From contig NZ_JADPCH010000014.1 of the NCBI RefSeq assembly GCF_015670745.1, positions 1 to 59,973 of the forward strand: a DNA stretch of 59,973 bases, in the 5' to 3' direction. A program made the translations under genes and the position numbers. The stretch comes from Collinsella aerofaciens. Its GTDB lineage: Bacteria; Actinomycetota; Coriobacteriia; Coriobacteriales; Coriobacteriaceae. Shown here one piece after another: positions 35,305 through 43,488 of the stretch (positions are counted from its first letter, which is position 1; each line of letters begins with the position of its first letter). Below the pieces are notes generated by a model, which saw only the letters and a program-made list of their open reading frames with translations, had not been told where the DNA came from and searched no databases.

Positions 35305-36975
35305 CTACTCTTTATGGCTGCCACCTCCCCGCTTGACCAGGAGCGCGACCACGATGAGCGCGGCTCCGGCGACCGCTGCGGCGGCCGCGGCGTACATTGC
35401 CATATCGCCAGTCGAGGGCATAAAGCCTCCGGTGGTAATGCTAGGGGGTGTGCCGGTGGGCGTGTTGATGAGCGACGCCTCCAGGCTGCCCGTCGACCCG
35501 TCCGCGCTGTCGGCGCGCAGGGGCGACTCGGCCGTGATGGTGAGTTTGGGCTTGGCGGCGGCCACCTGGTCGACGTCCAGGCCCTCGGCCTTGACCGTCA
35601 CGGAGCGCGTGCCCTCAAAGGCGGTGTAGCCCTTGGGCGCCTTGAGCTCGCGGACCTCCAGCTTGCCCGAGTCCACGCCCGAGACGGTCACGCGGCCGTC
35701 CTCGCCCGTGGTGACGGTGGGCTTGCCCTCTGCATCCCACGTGCCGTCAGCCGCTAGCGTGCGGCCGCGGTCGTCGGCGATGCTCAGGACCGCCCCGGCA
35801 AGCGGCTTGTCGCCGTCGCTGCCGCGCTTGGTGAGCGCGAGATCCCAGGTGTAGGCACACGCATCGTCGCTCGGCGTGCGGGTGAAGCCGGCGTCGCCGG
35901 ACTGGTCGGCAAAGGGAGAGCGCGGGTAGCGCAGGTAGACCTCGTTGGGGTTGCCCTTCGCGATGCCGTGGTTGCACGCGCTGTTGAGCGGCGCGTTGTA
36001 CACGGCGACCACGCGGGCGCCCGCGGTAAAGGCGCCTGCCCCGCCGAGCACGGCGATGAGGTCGCCGGTGCGCACGGTGAAGGTCCTGCCGTCGGCCGCT
36101 ACCTTGGTGGCGCACTGGGCCGTGATGTCGGTCCAGCCCTTCGCGGGCTCGGTGCCGGCGCGACCGTCCTTACCGGCCGAGACGGCGTCAAAGCCGCCGT
36201 CCGCGCCCGCCGCCACGTACACGCGCATGCTCGCGGCCACCTTGGAGGGGTCGAGCCCCGCGCTCATGGTGTCGACGAACCGCACCGCGTAGGTGTCGTA
36301 GGCGGTAAGACCCGCCGGGACCATGGCAGAGAGGCGCCAGTACAGGTCGTCGGCGACCGTGGCGTCGGCGGCCTTCTGCCATGCGGCGGCGCTGTCCTCC
36401 AGCACGTGCTTGGCGACCTTGGGGGTCGCGGCCTTGGGCTTGACGGTGACGGCGCTGCCGCCCACCAGGGCCATGATCGGCGCGGTGCCGGCTTCGTTCT
36501 GGGAAATAGCGGCGTCGTCGGCGACGATGAGCCAGTAGCCACAGGACAGCTCGGCCGCCGTGCCCGCGTTAAGGGCCACAAACTCGGCGCCAGAGCTCTG
36601 GAGGGAACGAGCGAGCTGTGCGCTCAGCGCGCTCGTAAGGTGGGAATCGGTGTTGAGCCACTCGGCAGCTTCCTGCGCGGTAGTCTGGGAATTGGACATG
36701 CCGGCGCTGTGCAGCACGGGCAGCGCGACGTCGCGCACGGCGTCGCTTGCCCAGGCGAGCTCGGTGGCGATCTTGGCGTCGCTGTCGCCGTCGACGACGT
36801 TGGCGCTAAAGATCTGATGGGCGTCGTAGCTGCTCGCCACGGTGCCGCTCACCGTGATGGAACCGGTCGAGGTCGGCGCGGCCTGCGCGGATGCGGGGAA
36901 CACAACCGCGCAGGTGCCGATCAGGAGGGCAAGCAGCGCAAACAAGATCGGGAAGGAGCAAACTTTCTTATTCAC
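35305..36975 (-). CDS. Second sortase-anchored pilin subunit, 556 aa
   Basis: It has a signal peptide (VNKKVCSFPILFALLALLIG... to AQAA), an N-terminal domain paralogous to pilin 1 (AWASDAVRDVALPVL; SCGYWLIVADD; MALVGGSAVTVKPKAATPKV), a Cna-B-like domain with E-box (KLEVRELKAPKGYTAFEG) and an atypical sorting signal MPSTG (519-523) with membrane stretch and KRGGG tail. GTG 36975 has GGAGG upstream and overlaps the end of the adhesin gene by 8 nt, so translation is coupled. It is markedly GC-richer than both neighbours, which suggests mosaic origin of the operon. Confidence 0.88.
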   Translation of the reverse strand: MNKKVCSFPILFALLALLIGTCAVVFPASAQAAPTSTGSITVSGTVASSYDAHQIFSANVVDGDSDAKIATELAWASDAVRDVALPVLHSAGMSNSQTTAQEAAEWLNTDSHLTSALSAQLARSLQSSGAEFVALNAGTAAELSCGYWLIVADDAAISQNEAGTAPIMALVGGSAVTVKPKAATPKVAKHVLEDSAAAWQKAADATVADDLYWRLSAMVPAGLTAYDTYAVRFVDTMSAGLDPSKVAASMRVYVAAGADGGFDAVSAGKDGRAGTEPAKGWTDITAQCATKVAADGRTFTVRTGDLIAVLGGAGAFTAGARVVAVYNAPLNSACNHGIAKGNPNEVYLRYPRSPFADQSGDAGFTRTPSDDACAYTWDLALTKRGSDGDKPLAGAVLSIADDRGRTLAADGTWDAEGKPTVTTGEDGRVTVSGVDSGKLEVRELKAPKGYTAFEGTRSVTVKAEGLDVDQVAAAKPKLTITAESPLRADSADGSTGSLEASLINTPTGTPPSITTGGFMPSTGDMAMYAAAAAAVAGAALIVVALLVKRGGGSHKE

Positions 36976-39900
36976 GACGCTCGCCTCCCTTCGCATTCGC
37001 CTTGCGACGAATGTGCATCCAGGCCGCAGCAGCGCAAAGCACCGCCGCGCCGGCAAGGTACGTCAGAGTGACGCCCGACATACCAGAAAGGGGCAAAGAG
37101 GTGGAGTAGGTGTTGGTGAAGACCGGAACGCTCTGTTCCTTGCCAGTGGCCTCGTCCTTGGCTGGAACGTAGATGACCGCATTTTGCTCGTTCTCGGGGA
37201 TGTCCTTGCCATCGGCATTGACGATCTTGGTGTACTTCACATCGCACTTGATCGTCTTATCAGACTGATCAGTTGCGTTGACCGTAATCTTGTAGACCGA
37301 CTTGTCGAACTTGTAGTGCGAGAACAGCGAACTGTTCTCTTTCTCGTGCACATAGTACGTGAAGGTCTTGGAAGCGCCACGGCCCGTGGGATCCGTGCCC
37401 TTGGCGAGATCGGCAAGTGTGTACGTAATCTCATCGACGAAGCGCAGGGTCTGAGGATTGCGGCCACCGGCAGTGGTCAAGACGGTCTTGACGCTGTCGC
37501 CCGTAAAGCTCTCGTTATCCGCAAACTCGAGCGTGAACTCCTTCATCTCGCCACCCTCAACGACCTTAGTCGCCTCAGGAGTCCAAGAGCCGCTGGAGGT
37601 ATAGGGCACGATTCTGTTGGTAAAGGTCGGGCTATGACTGCCACCGATAGTAACCGTAGCCGTTGTTTTGTCCTCTGAGTACCCAACGGAATAGTCTCCG
37701 AGACCAAGTGATTCGAAGCTCTTATCGTCCTCGGCCTTTTTATAGACGACTACCGTTTTTACCTTGTAATATTTAATCGTGAACCCCATGAGCGTTTCAG
37801 AGTGGGATGCATCGTCCTCAACTGTTGCCTCGATCTTGTAAATTGTCTTATCGAATTTGGTGTCTGATTCGTTTTGGCCGCTGATGGGTTCCTCAACGAG
37901 ATAGAAAACGTATTGCCCTGAAGAATAGTCCTTGCCAGAGTCGAAGGTGATACTGCCGTTTGATTGATCAACAGTCGCCTCACCCGCACCACTGCACTCG
38001 CCCATATCTAACGTGCCGTCATCTTTCCAAGAAGGTGCCTTGGTACCGTTAACCTCCTGGCGCAGCAGCTGAAACTTGTACTCGTGCCCATTAAGGGGTT
38101 GTTTGTCTCCCTTTGCATTCACAAGCGCCTTAGTGGCCTCGAGTTTCATGCTCGGGTAAACCCTCAGATCACTGACCTCGCCAACGACAAGATCGCCGTT
38201 GGTCATGATGCCGCCACCGTGGGTGTAGGAGTAGTTGCCACTGATGATGGTCGTAGCATCTCTCTGCGCATCACTTTTAGCCGCATCGGAGGGATGGGCC
38301 TCAAGACCAAACATGTACTTGGCCTCGGCACCGCCATTAGGATCGATGGTAATCTTCTGGCGATCACAGGTACCCTTCCAGCCAGCAGAGCCACCGCCGA
38401 GCATCTTGCCGAGAACGACTGCGACCGTCTTAGTGCTGTCGTCCTTGCGCACGAGGAAGAAATCCTTGTGGCCTTCGTCTTTGAAGGTTGGGGTAATGTA
38501 GTTAGAATCGCTGTCCTCGTTCTTGCTATTACCTCCGGCAGACATGTGATCATTATAACCATGATCCGTATTGTTGTAGATTGCGGCACCATTTGAGTGC
38601 GAGACAATCGTCTCTCCCGTGGGGCAGGCACTGATGCCACCACCCCAGCCGCCGGCATCATTTTGAGTGATTAGCGTCTTTACGATATTGAGCTTGCCGC
38701 CCTGCTGGATAAAGACGCCACCGCCGCCCCAGTCGCCACCACGGTCTTTAGTGCTGCCCGTCATGGTCTTGTTGTTGGTGATGTAAATCTTGCCAGTATC
38801 TCCAGCGTTAATTCTCGCGATCGTACCAGTTCCATTGGCTCCAGCAATACGCAAGCCGCCGCCTTCGCCGTTAACAGATTCGTTGCCCGCAATCGTGCCG
38901 CCTGTCATGGTAAACGTAATCGCCTTGCCCCAGAAGCCAGCGTAGATTCCGCCACCAGCCTCTTTGGAGTAGTTGGCCGTAACAGAACCGCCCGTCATAT
39001 TCAGTGTGCCACCATCGACAGAAGCAATACCGCCGCCGCCGAGCAGACCAAGGTTGAACTTTTCAGTGATATAGGAGTCGACGCGGTTGTTGGTAATATT
39101 TGCCGGATCAACGATTTCAACATTAGCATTTTTGGTAAAGACACCGCCGCCATAGCCATTATTGGGATTGTCGACGTCGTTATAGGGATTCCCATACGTA
39201 GCGTTGCCAGAGATAACACCGCCTAAAAATTTCAGCTTGGCGCCCTTGTCAGCATAGATGCCACCACCAGAAGCAGCCTTGTTTGCAGCGATTACGCCGT
39301 TGGTCATTTTGAGCTCGGCTTTTGCGCCCGTCACGCACAGGCCACCGCCCCAGCCGCCGCCGCTACCGTTGGTGACATACCCGCCAGAAATATTGACAGT
39401 GCCCCGAGAGAAAATAACGTGACCGTCGTAGCCCAGGGTACGAGGCGTTGTGATCATGCCACTCTTAAGGTTGAGCGTGCCCCCTTGCTCAACAGAAATG
39501 ACTCGATTTACATAGCCCTTTTTGCATGCAACGATAGCGCCGAAATCCTTAACAGTGTGCAGGTAGGTCTTTTCGCTAGTACCAAGATCGTTAGGCGTGC
39601 TGTTAGGCGTGCTTTCAGTTACGTAGTATGTGAGTTGTTGTGGAACACTTTCACCCTCGACGAACTGCATCTGTGCTGGCTGACCAGATTCAGCACTGGG
39701 AGCTTCAGTCGGCGAGTCATTCGCCGCACCTTCAACAGTTAGCGTAAAGCCACTACTAATTGTGATAAATGTACAAACAGAATTTCTGTCGTCCTTGTTA
39801 ATGTTACCGTTGCTGTAATAAAGCTTATGACCCGCAAGGTCGATCGTAGTATTTTGACTGATAGTGATTGACTCACTTGAACTAATGTCAGCCGCAAGAC

Positions 39901-40387
39901 GTAGTTTGTCGGGTTTAGTCGACGCGTGAAGGTACGCTGCCAGGTCTTCGTCACTCTTCAGCAGCGTGTACCCATCCGAATCTCGTTGAAGTTCCTGATC
40001 CACACCTTCATTTGCAACAGTAGCGACCTTAGAGACAGACTGTCCATCGTCCGCGGGCTGCGCAGCGCTCTCGGCTCCCGTGTCATCGGCAGACGAATCC
40101 GCTGCAGCGGCATCTTCTCCTTCGCCACCCTCAGCGTCGTCACTATTCTGGTTTTCGGTATCCCCGTTTTTGGTGTTTTCTACATCAGTAGACTCAGTTG
40201 AGGAACCACCCGCCGTCACAGTTTCCTCGGTAGAAGCTGCCTCGGCATCGTTGGCAATGGCCTGCGAGATCGGAGGCATGACGAGCGACAGCACCAGGCT
40301 CAAAACGGATGCTCCGCACAAAACGCCTGCCAATACACGGCGCGTCGCTTTATTACTCTGCTTAGATTTGTCTGAATTTGCTTTCAT
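36968..40387 (-). CDS. Large sortase-anchored adhesin / pilus tip protein, 1139 aa
   Basis: It has a signal peptide (MKANSDKSKQSNKATRR, then GVLCGASVLSLVLSLVMPPI), a low-complexity Glu/Asp/Ser/Asn-rich stretch (about 45-130), and a long region of Gly-rich short repeats (GGGLCVTGAKAELKMTNG, GGGIYADKGAKLKF, GGGVFTKNANVEIVD) that predicts a right-handed beta-helix (about 200-720). Two FctA-like isopeptide domains follow (KITVNATDQSDKTIKCDVKY in the second), and LPLSG (1098-1102) with anchor. GGGGAGGAG precedes ATG 40387. First gene of the pilus operon. Size, position and beta-helix suggest the tip adhesin; the ligand is unknown. Confidence 0.88.
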   Translation of the reverse strand: MKANSDKSKQSNKATRRVLAGVLCGASVLSLVLSLVMPPISQAIANDAEAASTEETVTAGGSSTESTDVENTKNGDTENQNSDDAEGGEGEDAAAADSSADDTGAESAAQPADDGQSVSKVATVANEGVDQELQRDSDGYTLLKSDEDLAAYLHASTKPDKLRLAADISSSESITISQNTTIDLAGHKLYYSNGNINKDDRNSVCTFITISSGFTLTVEGAANDSPTEAPSAESGQPAQMQFVEGESVPQQLTYYVTESTPNSTPNDLGTSEKTYLHTVKDFGAIVACKKGYVNRVISVEQGGTLNLKSGMITTPRTLGYDGHVIFSRGTVNISGGYVTNGSGGGWGGGLCVTGAKAELKMTNGVIAANKAASGGGIYADKGAKLKFLGGVISGNATYGNPYNDVDNPNNGYGGGVFTKNANVEIVDPANITNNRVDSYITEKFNLGLLGGGGIASVDGGTLNMTGGSVTANYSKEAGGGIYAGFWGKAITFTMTGGTIAGNESVNGEGGGLRIAGANGTGTIARINAGDTGKIYITNNKTMTGSTKDRGGDWGGGGVFIQQGGKLNIVKTLITQNDAGGWGGGISACPTGETIVSHSNGAAIYNNTDHGYNDHMSAGGNSKNEDSDSNYITPTFKDEGHKDFFLVRKDDSTKTVAVVLGKMLGGGSAGWKGTCDRQKITIDPNGGAEAKYMFGLEAHPSDAAKSDAQRDATTIISGNYSYTHGGGIMTNGDLVVGEVSDLRVYPSMKLEATKALVNAKGDKQPLNGHEYKFQLLRQEVNGTKAPSWKDDGTLDMGECSGAGEATVDQSNGSITFDSGKDYSSGQYVFYLVEEPISGQNESDTKFDKTIYKIEATVEDDASHSETLMGFTIKYYKVKTVVVYKKAEDDKSFESLGLGDYSVGYSEDKTTATVTIGGSHSPTFTNRIVPYTSSGSWTPEATKVVEGGEMKEFTLEFADNESFTGDSVKTVLTTAGGRNPQTLRFVDEITYTLADLAKGTDPTGRGASKTFTYYVHEKENSSLFSHYKFDKSVYKITVNATDQSDKTIKCDVKYTKIVNADGKDIPENEQNAVIYVPAKDEATGKEQSVPVFTNTYSTSLPLSGMSGVTLTYLAGAAVLCAAAAWMHIRRKANAKGGERRE

Positions 40388-40846
40388 CGATGTCTCCTCC
40401 CCAAGAGACCGCAATCTTGCTCTTTCACTATCAAGCGTATCTGCGCAACCTGTAATTGCGCACACTTAGTAACGAATACTGTAACGATTGTTTGAACATC
40501 TTGGCAAAATGACCGATAGTTTTTTAGCGAATTGTCAATTCTCTTGACATTTGCTCAGATTTACCTTCGTTTATTCGCTATCTATTTTTTGTTTCTACTG
40601 GTAATTTAGTTGCCATCATTTTTTTAATGGCATTAGATTAATTTGCACAAATTTTTGCTCAAGAGCAAGCATCCCGCTCACGGTCGAAAATCGACTGTGA
40701 GCAGTAGGTCATTAACCGGAAGGAATATCCTACCAAACTGATGAGAATATCTTTAACCCATCGGTGGTGAGAAGCATGATGTTCAGCCAACAATGTTTGA
40801 ATTTTCACACAGATTTTAGGCATCAATTCGCCCAAATCGCCCGAGA
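40388..40846. promoter_or_regulatory. AT-rich upstream region of the pilus operon
   Basis: About 460 bp, clearly richer in AT than the rest. It contains the dyad TGTCAA (40533-40538) / TTGACA (40544-40549), which is also a TTGACA-type -35 on both strands, and T-rich tracts. A 64-aa open frame (40659-40853) has no ribosome binding site and I do not call it. The composition would suit a regulated or nucleoid-protein-bound surface-gene promoter. Confidence 0.45.
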
Positions 40847-40879
40847 CCACCACAAAGGCGCCTGTCCCCTTTGTGGTGG
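40847..40879. repeat. Palindromic element H1, copy 2
   Basis: CCACCACAAAGGCGCCTG then TCCCCTTTGTGGTGG, 33 nt, a perfect stem. It lies 13 nt after the HAD stop codon. Confidence 0.8.
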
Positions 40880-40892
40880 TTCTCCCCCGGCG

Positions 40893-41714
40893 CTACAGCA
40901 GATGTTCCTCGATAAAGATCGCGATGCCGTCTTCGTCGTTGCTCGCGGTTACAAAATCGGCAGCGGCACGGGTGGCGTCGCTGCCATTTGCCATGGCCAC
41001 GCCCACGCCGGCGTCGGCCACCATGCAGGTGTCGTTGTCCGCATCGCCAAACACGCAGATGTTCTGGAACTCCATGCCGTTGAGCTCCGCCACGCGCACA
41101 AGGCCGCGCGTCTTGGACACGCGCGGATCCATGAACTCGTAGAGCCGCTGCGTGGTTTGCAGAGCCGCCGCCTTAACAGTGTCATCGGCAAACGTCGACG
41201 CCCGCTCAATCACCTGCGGCATCACCTCGGGCGCCATGGTAAACATCACCTTGGGCTGCGGCTCGCGCAAAAACTCGGCAAAATCGACCACCTGGTAGGG
41301 CACGCCGTCGACGCGCGACAGGTGCTCGACGCACGCGTTGCTCTCGGGCACGTAGAACACGCCGTCTCGGGGGCAGACGGGCGTTGCCGGAAGGCCCTCC
41401 ATGTGCTTGCAAATGCGCGCAATGGTCTCGCCCGGCAGCGGGTAGCTCAGCTCGTTGATGTCGTGTGCACGGTCGATGACCTCGGCGCCGCCGCAGCCCA
41501 CGAGCACGTCCACCAGGCCTTCGATACCCCAGAGCTCGTACATGGCCTCGGTCGCGCGGGCGTCGCGCCCGGTGCACAGGCCAAAGAGCACGCCGCGCTC
41601 GCGCAGTGCGCGAATCGCCGCCACGGTGCGCGGGGACACCGTGTGCTGGCTCGTGAGCAGCGTGCCGTCGATATCGCAGAACACGGCTTTGATGTGGCTG
41701 AAGGTGACGTCCAT
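40893..41714 (-). CDS. HAD-superfamily phosphatase, Cof type, 273 aa
   Basis: Motif I is AVFCDIDGTLLTSQH (nucleophile Asp), motif II is in GLCTGRDARAT, motif III Lys in KTRGLVRVAEL, and motif IV GDADNDTCMVADAGVG. The cap between motifs II and III is type IIB as in Cof/YbiV sugar-phosphate phosphatases. Substrate unknown. The frame is open to 41903 but ATG 41714 starts the domain and has AGAAAGG upstream. It is flanked on both sides by H1 palindromes. Confidence 0.9.
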   Translation of the reverse strand: MDVTFSHIKAVFCDIDGTLLTSQHTVSPRTVAAIRALRERGVLFGLCTGRDARATEAMYELWGIEGLVDVLVGCGGAEVIDRAHDINELSYPLPGETIARICKHMEGLPATPVCPRDGVFYVPESNACVEHLSRVDGVPYQVVDFAEFLREPQPKVMFTMAPEVMPQVIERASTFADDTVKAAALQTTQRLYEFMDPRVSKTRGLVRVAELNGMEFQNICVFGDADNDTCMVADAGVGVAMANGSDATRAAADFVTASNDEDGIAIFIEEHLL

Positions 41715-41807
41715 GGGGGCCTTTCTGGGTTGTGCGGCGGTGCTGAATGAGGTCGGAAATGGTGTACATGGTATACCAAGGCGCGCACGGGGCGCTTTGG
41801 CGCAAAA

Positions 41808-41840
41808 CCACCACAAAGGTGCCTGGTCCCTTTGTGGTGG
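41808..41840. repeat. Palindromic element H1, copy 3
   Basis: CCACCACAAAGGTGCCTGG then TCCCTTTGTGGTGG, 33 nt. It lies between the MFS stop (after H2) and the HAD start. Confidence 0.8.
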
Positions 41841-41875
41841 CCGAACCCGAAGGGTGGCCTGGCCGGAACGCAAAC

Positions 41876-41932
41876 CATCACAACATTCGACGTTTTTCGG
41901 CAAAATCGCGATTTTTATCGAATGTTGTGATG
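41876..41932. repeat. Palindromic element H2, copy 2
   Basis: CATCACAACATTCG and CGAATGTTGTGATG, 57 nt apart at their ends, with AATCGCGATTT in the centre as in copy 1. It begins 4 nt after the MFS stop codon on the minus strand and could act as its terminator stem. Confidence 0.75.
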
Positions 41933-41936
41933 GTTT

Positions 41937-43223
41937 TTACCGTCTCGCGGCACGATCAAAATGCCGGCGTCCAAACAGCAGCAACGCCGCGGGAACCGCC
42001 GTCACGACCATGCCCGCACCAACGAGCGTCTGCTGCACGCCAAACGTCGCCGCCAGCCACGGGGCAATCGCCAGCGGGGCCACGCCGGCGAACATGTTGC
42101 CAAAACCCATGACCGAGTTGACGCGACCGAGCTGCTCGAGAGGAGACGTCGTTTGCACGATGGTGTTGTGGAGCGGATTGACGACTCCCCAGGCCATACC
42201 CAGGGCAATCTGGCCGACAAGGGCCACGCCTACGTACGGCGTCCCCACATAGAGCAGGCTTCCCAGCCCCACGGACATGAGTGCCACGAGCAGCGTTTTG
42301 AGGCTGACGAAGCGTGGCGGCAAGCGGAGCGCAACCACGGCGCCCAGCACCGCACCCACGCCAGATGCCGACGAGAGCCAGCCCATCCATTCGACACCGA
42401 CATGCAGAACATCGCGGTAGAAGAACGACTCCAGCGGATCGAAAGCTCCATAGCCAAAGTTCGAAAGGAAAATAATGCAGAACAGCAGGGCGAGGACGCT
42501 GTTGGTAAAGACCGTCTTGATGCTGGTCGCGAAGGTGACGCGGGCGGATTTACTGGAGTCGGAGCTTTGACTGGCAGTACTTGCCGTTGTGCTGCTATCC
42601 GCGGGAGTACTTTCGCGTGCGGCGACGCGACCTGCTTGCGGCCTAAATCCCCAACCGGCGACGAGCGCCGGTACGGTAAAGATCATCATGAGCACGAACA
42701 CTGCGCGTGACGATGCAGCCGCCGCGACAAAGCCGCCTAATGTAGGCCCAACGATGATGCTCACGTTGGAGAACATGGTGATGGTGGAGTTGATGTCTTT
42801 GAGCTCGACGGGGTCGTCGGTGAGGTAGGCAGGATAGGATGTGGCGATGGGCTGGGCGAACCCCATCACAAAGCCCAGGAACACCGCGCCGGCAAGGACT
42901 GTTCCGGTCGCGCTGCCAAAGGCGATGATTGCCGTGCCGGTTGCCAACGTGCCGACGATACTCGCCCGGAAATGCCGGCACGGACCCCAAGCGTCAAGCG
43001 CCGCTCCGCCCGCAAAGGATCCCAGGATCACAAATACATTCATAAACAGGACGGCCAGCGATGTCGCGACGACCGAAGCGCCGTCCGCATAGGTGAGCGT
43101 TCCGATGACGCCGATAAAGTAGCTGGTCTGGAAACCGGTGTAGATGAGAAAGCGCATCGCCACCAGGCGCTTGGCCTGCACGGAAAGCGATGATTGAGGC
43201 TTTGAGAAAAGAGGGGCGAGCAT
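41937..43223 (-). CDS. Major facilitator superfamily transporter, 428 aa
   Basis: It has about 12 hydrophobic segments in two halves of six, joined by a hydrophilic Ser/Thr-rich loop near residue 200 (ESTPADSSTTASTASQSSDS). Conserved-looking turns include GAALDAWGPCRHFRA after TM2 and GVVNPLHNTIVQTTSPLEQL, where PxxxxxxQ and GRVNS fit the drug/effector exporter type (MFS_3). The substrate is unknown. AAGGAG lies 6 nt before ATG 43223; the longer frame (43262) lacks a signal. Confidence 0.88.
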   Translation of the reverse strand: MLAPLFSKPQSSLSVQAKRLVAMRFLIYTGFQTSYFIGVIGTLTYADGASVVATSLAVLFMNVFVILGSFAGGAALDAWGPCRHFRASIVGTLATGTAIIAFGSATGTVLAGAVFLGFVMGFAQPIATSYPAYLTDDPVELKDINSTITMFSNVSIIVGPTLGGFVAAAASSRAVFVLMMIFTVPALVAGWGFRPQAGRVAARESTPADSSTTASTASQSSDSSKSARVTFATSIKTVFTNSVLALLFCIIFLSNFGYGAFDPLESFFYRDVLHVGVEWMGWLSSASGVGAVLGAVVALRLPPRFVSLKTLLVALMSVGLGSLLYVGTPYVGVALVGQIALGMAWGVVNPLHNTIVQTTSPLEQLGRVNSVMGFGNMFAGVAPLAIAPWLAATFGVQQTLVGAGMVVTAVPAALLLFGRRHFDRAARR

Positions 43224-43397
43224 GGAGACTCCTTGTTTCATACGAATGCGGACGGCGGGCATTCGGCACCGTCTGTCAAATCAATCTATCCGCATGAAAC
43301 ATTAAGGACGCATCAAGCCCCTTCTCTCCGTTTTTCGCCCGTCATGAACTTCTTGTCAGATTGTAAGGCATGTCCCACACATCTATCAAAGGAAAAA

Positions 43398-43430
43398 CCG
43401 CCACAAAGGTGCCTGGCCCCTTTGTGGTGG
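43398..43430. repeat. Palindromic element H1, copy 4
   Basis: CCGCCACAAAGGTGCCTGG then CCCCTTTGTGGTGG, 33 nt. It is 3' of the moaC-mobB gene, past its terminator. Confidence 0.8.
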
Positions 43431-43449
43431 AAATGACGTTTGCCCAGAT

Positions 43450-43488
43450 AAAACCTGCCAAATTAACCTGTCTTTTTTGGCAGGTTTT
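43450..43488 (-). terminator. Terminator of the moaA-moaC/mobB operon
   Basis: AAAACCTGCCAAA (43450-43462) pairs perfectly with TTTGGCAGGTTTT (43476-43488). A T-run follows on either strand, so it could work in both directions. It overlaps the stop codon at 43487. Confidence 0.8.

Noticed and set aside
35968-37071. 367-aa plus-strand frame opposite pilin 2
   Set aside because: Shadow of the very GC-rich pilin gene, with Gly/Arg/His-rich low-complexity product.
40659-40853. 64-aa minus-strand frame upstream of the pilus operon
   Set aside because: No ribosome binding site, no hydrophobic or known motif, and it overlaps an H1 palindrome.
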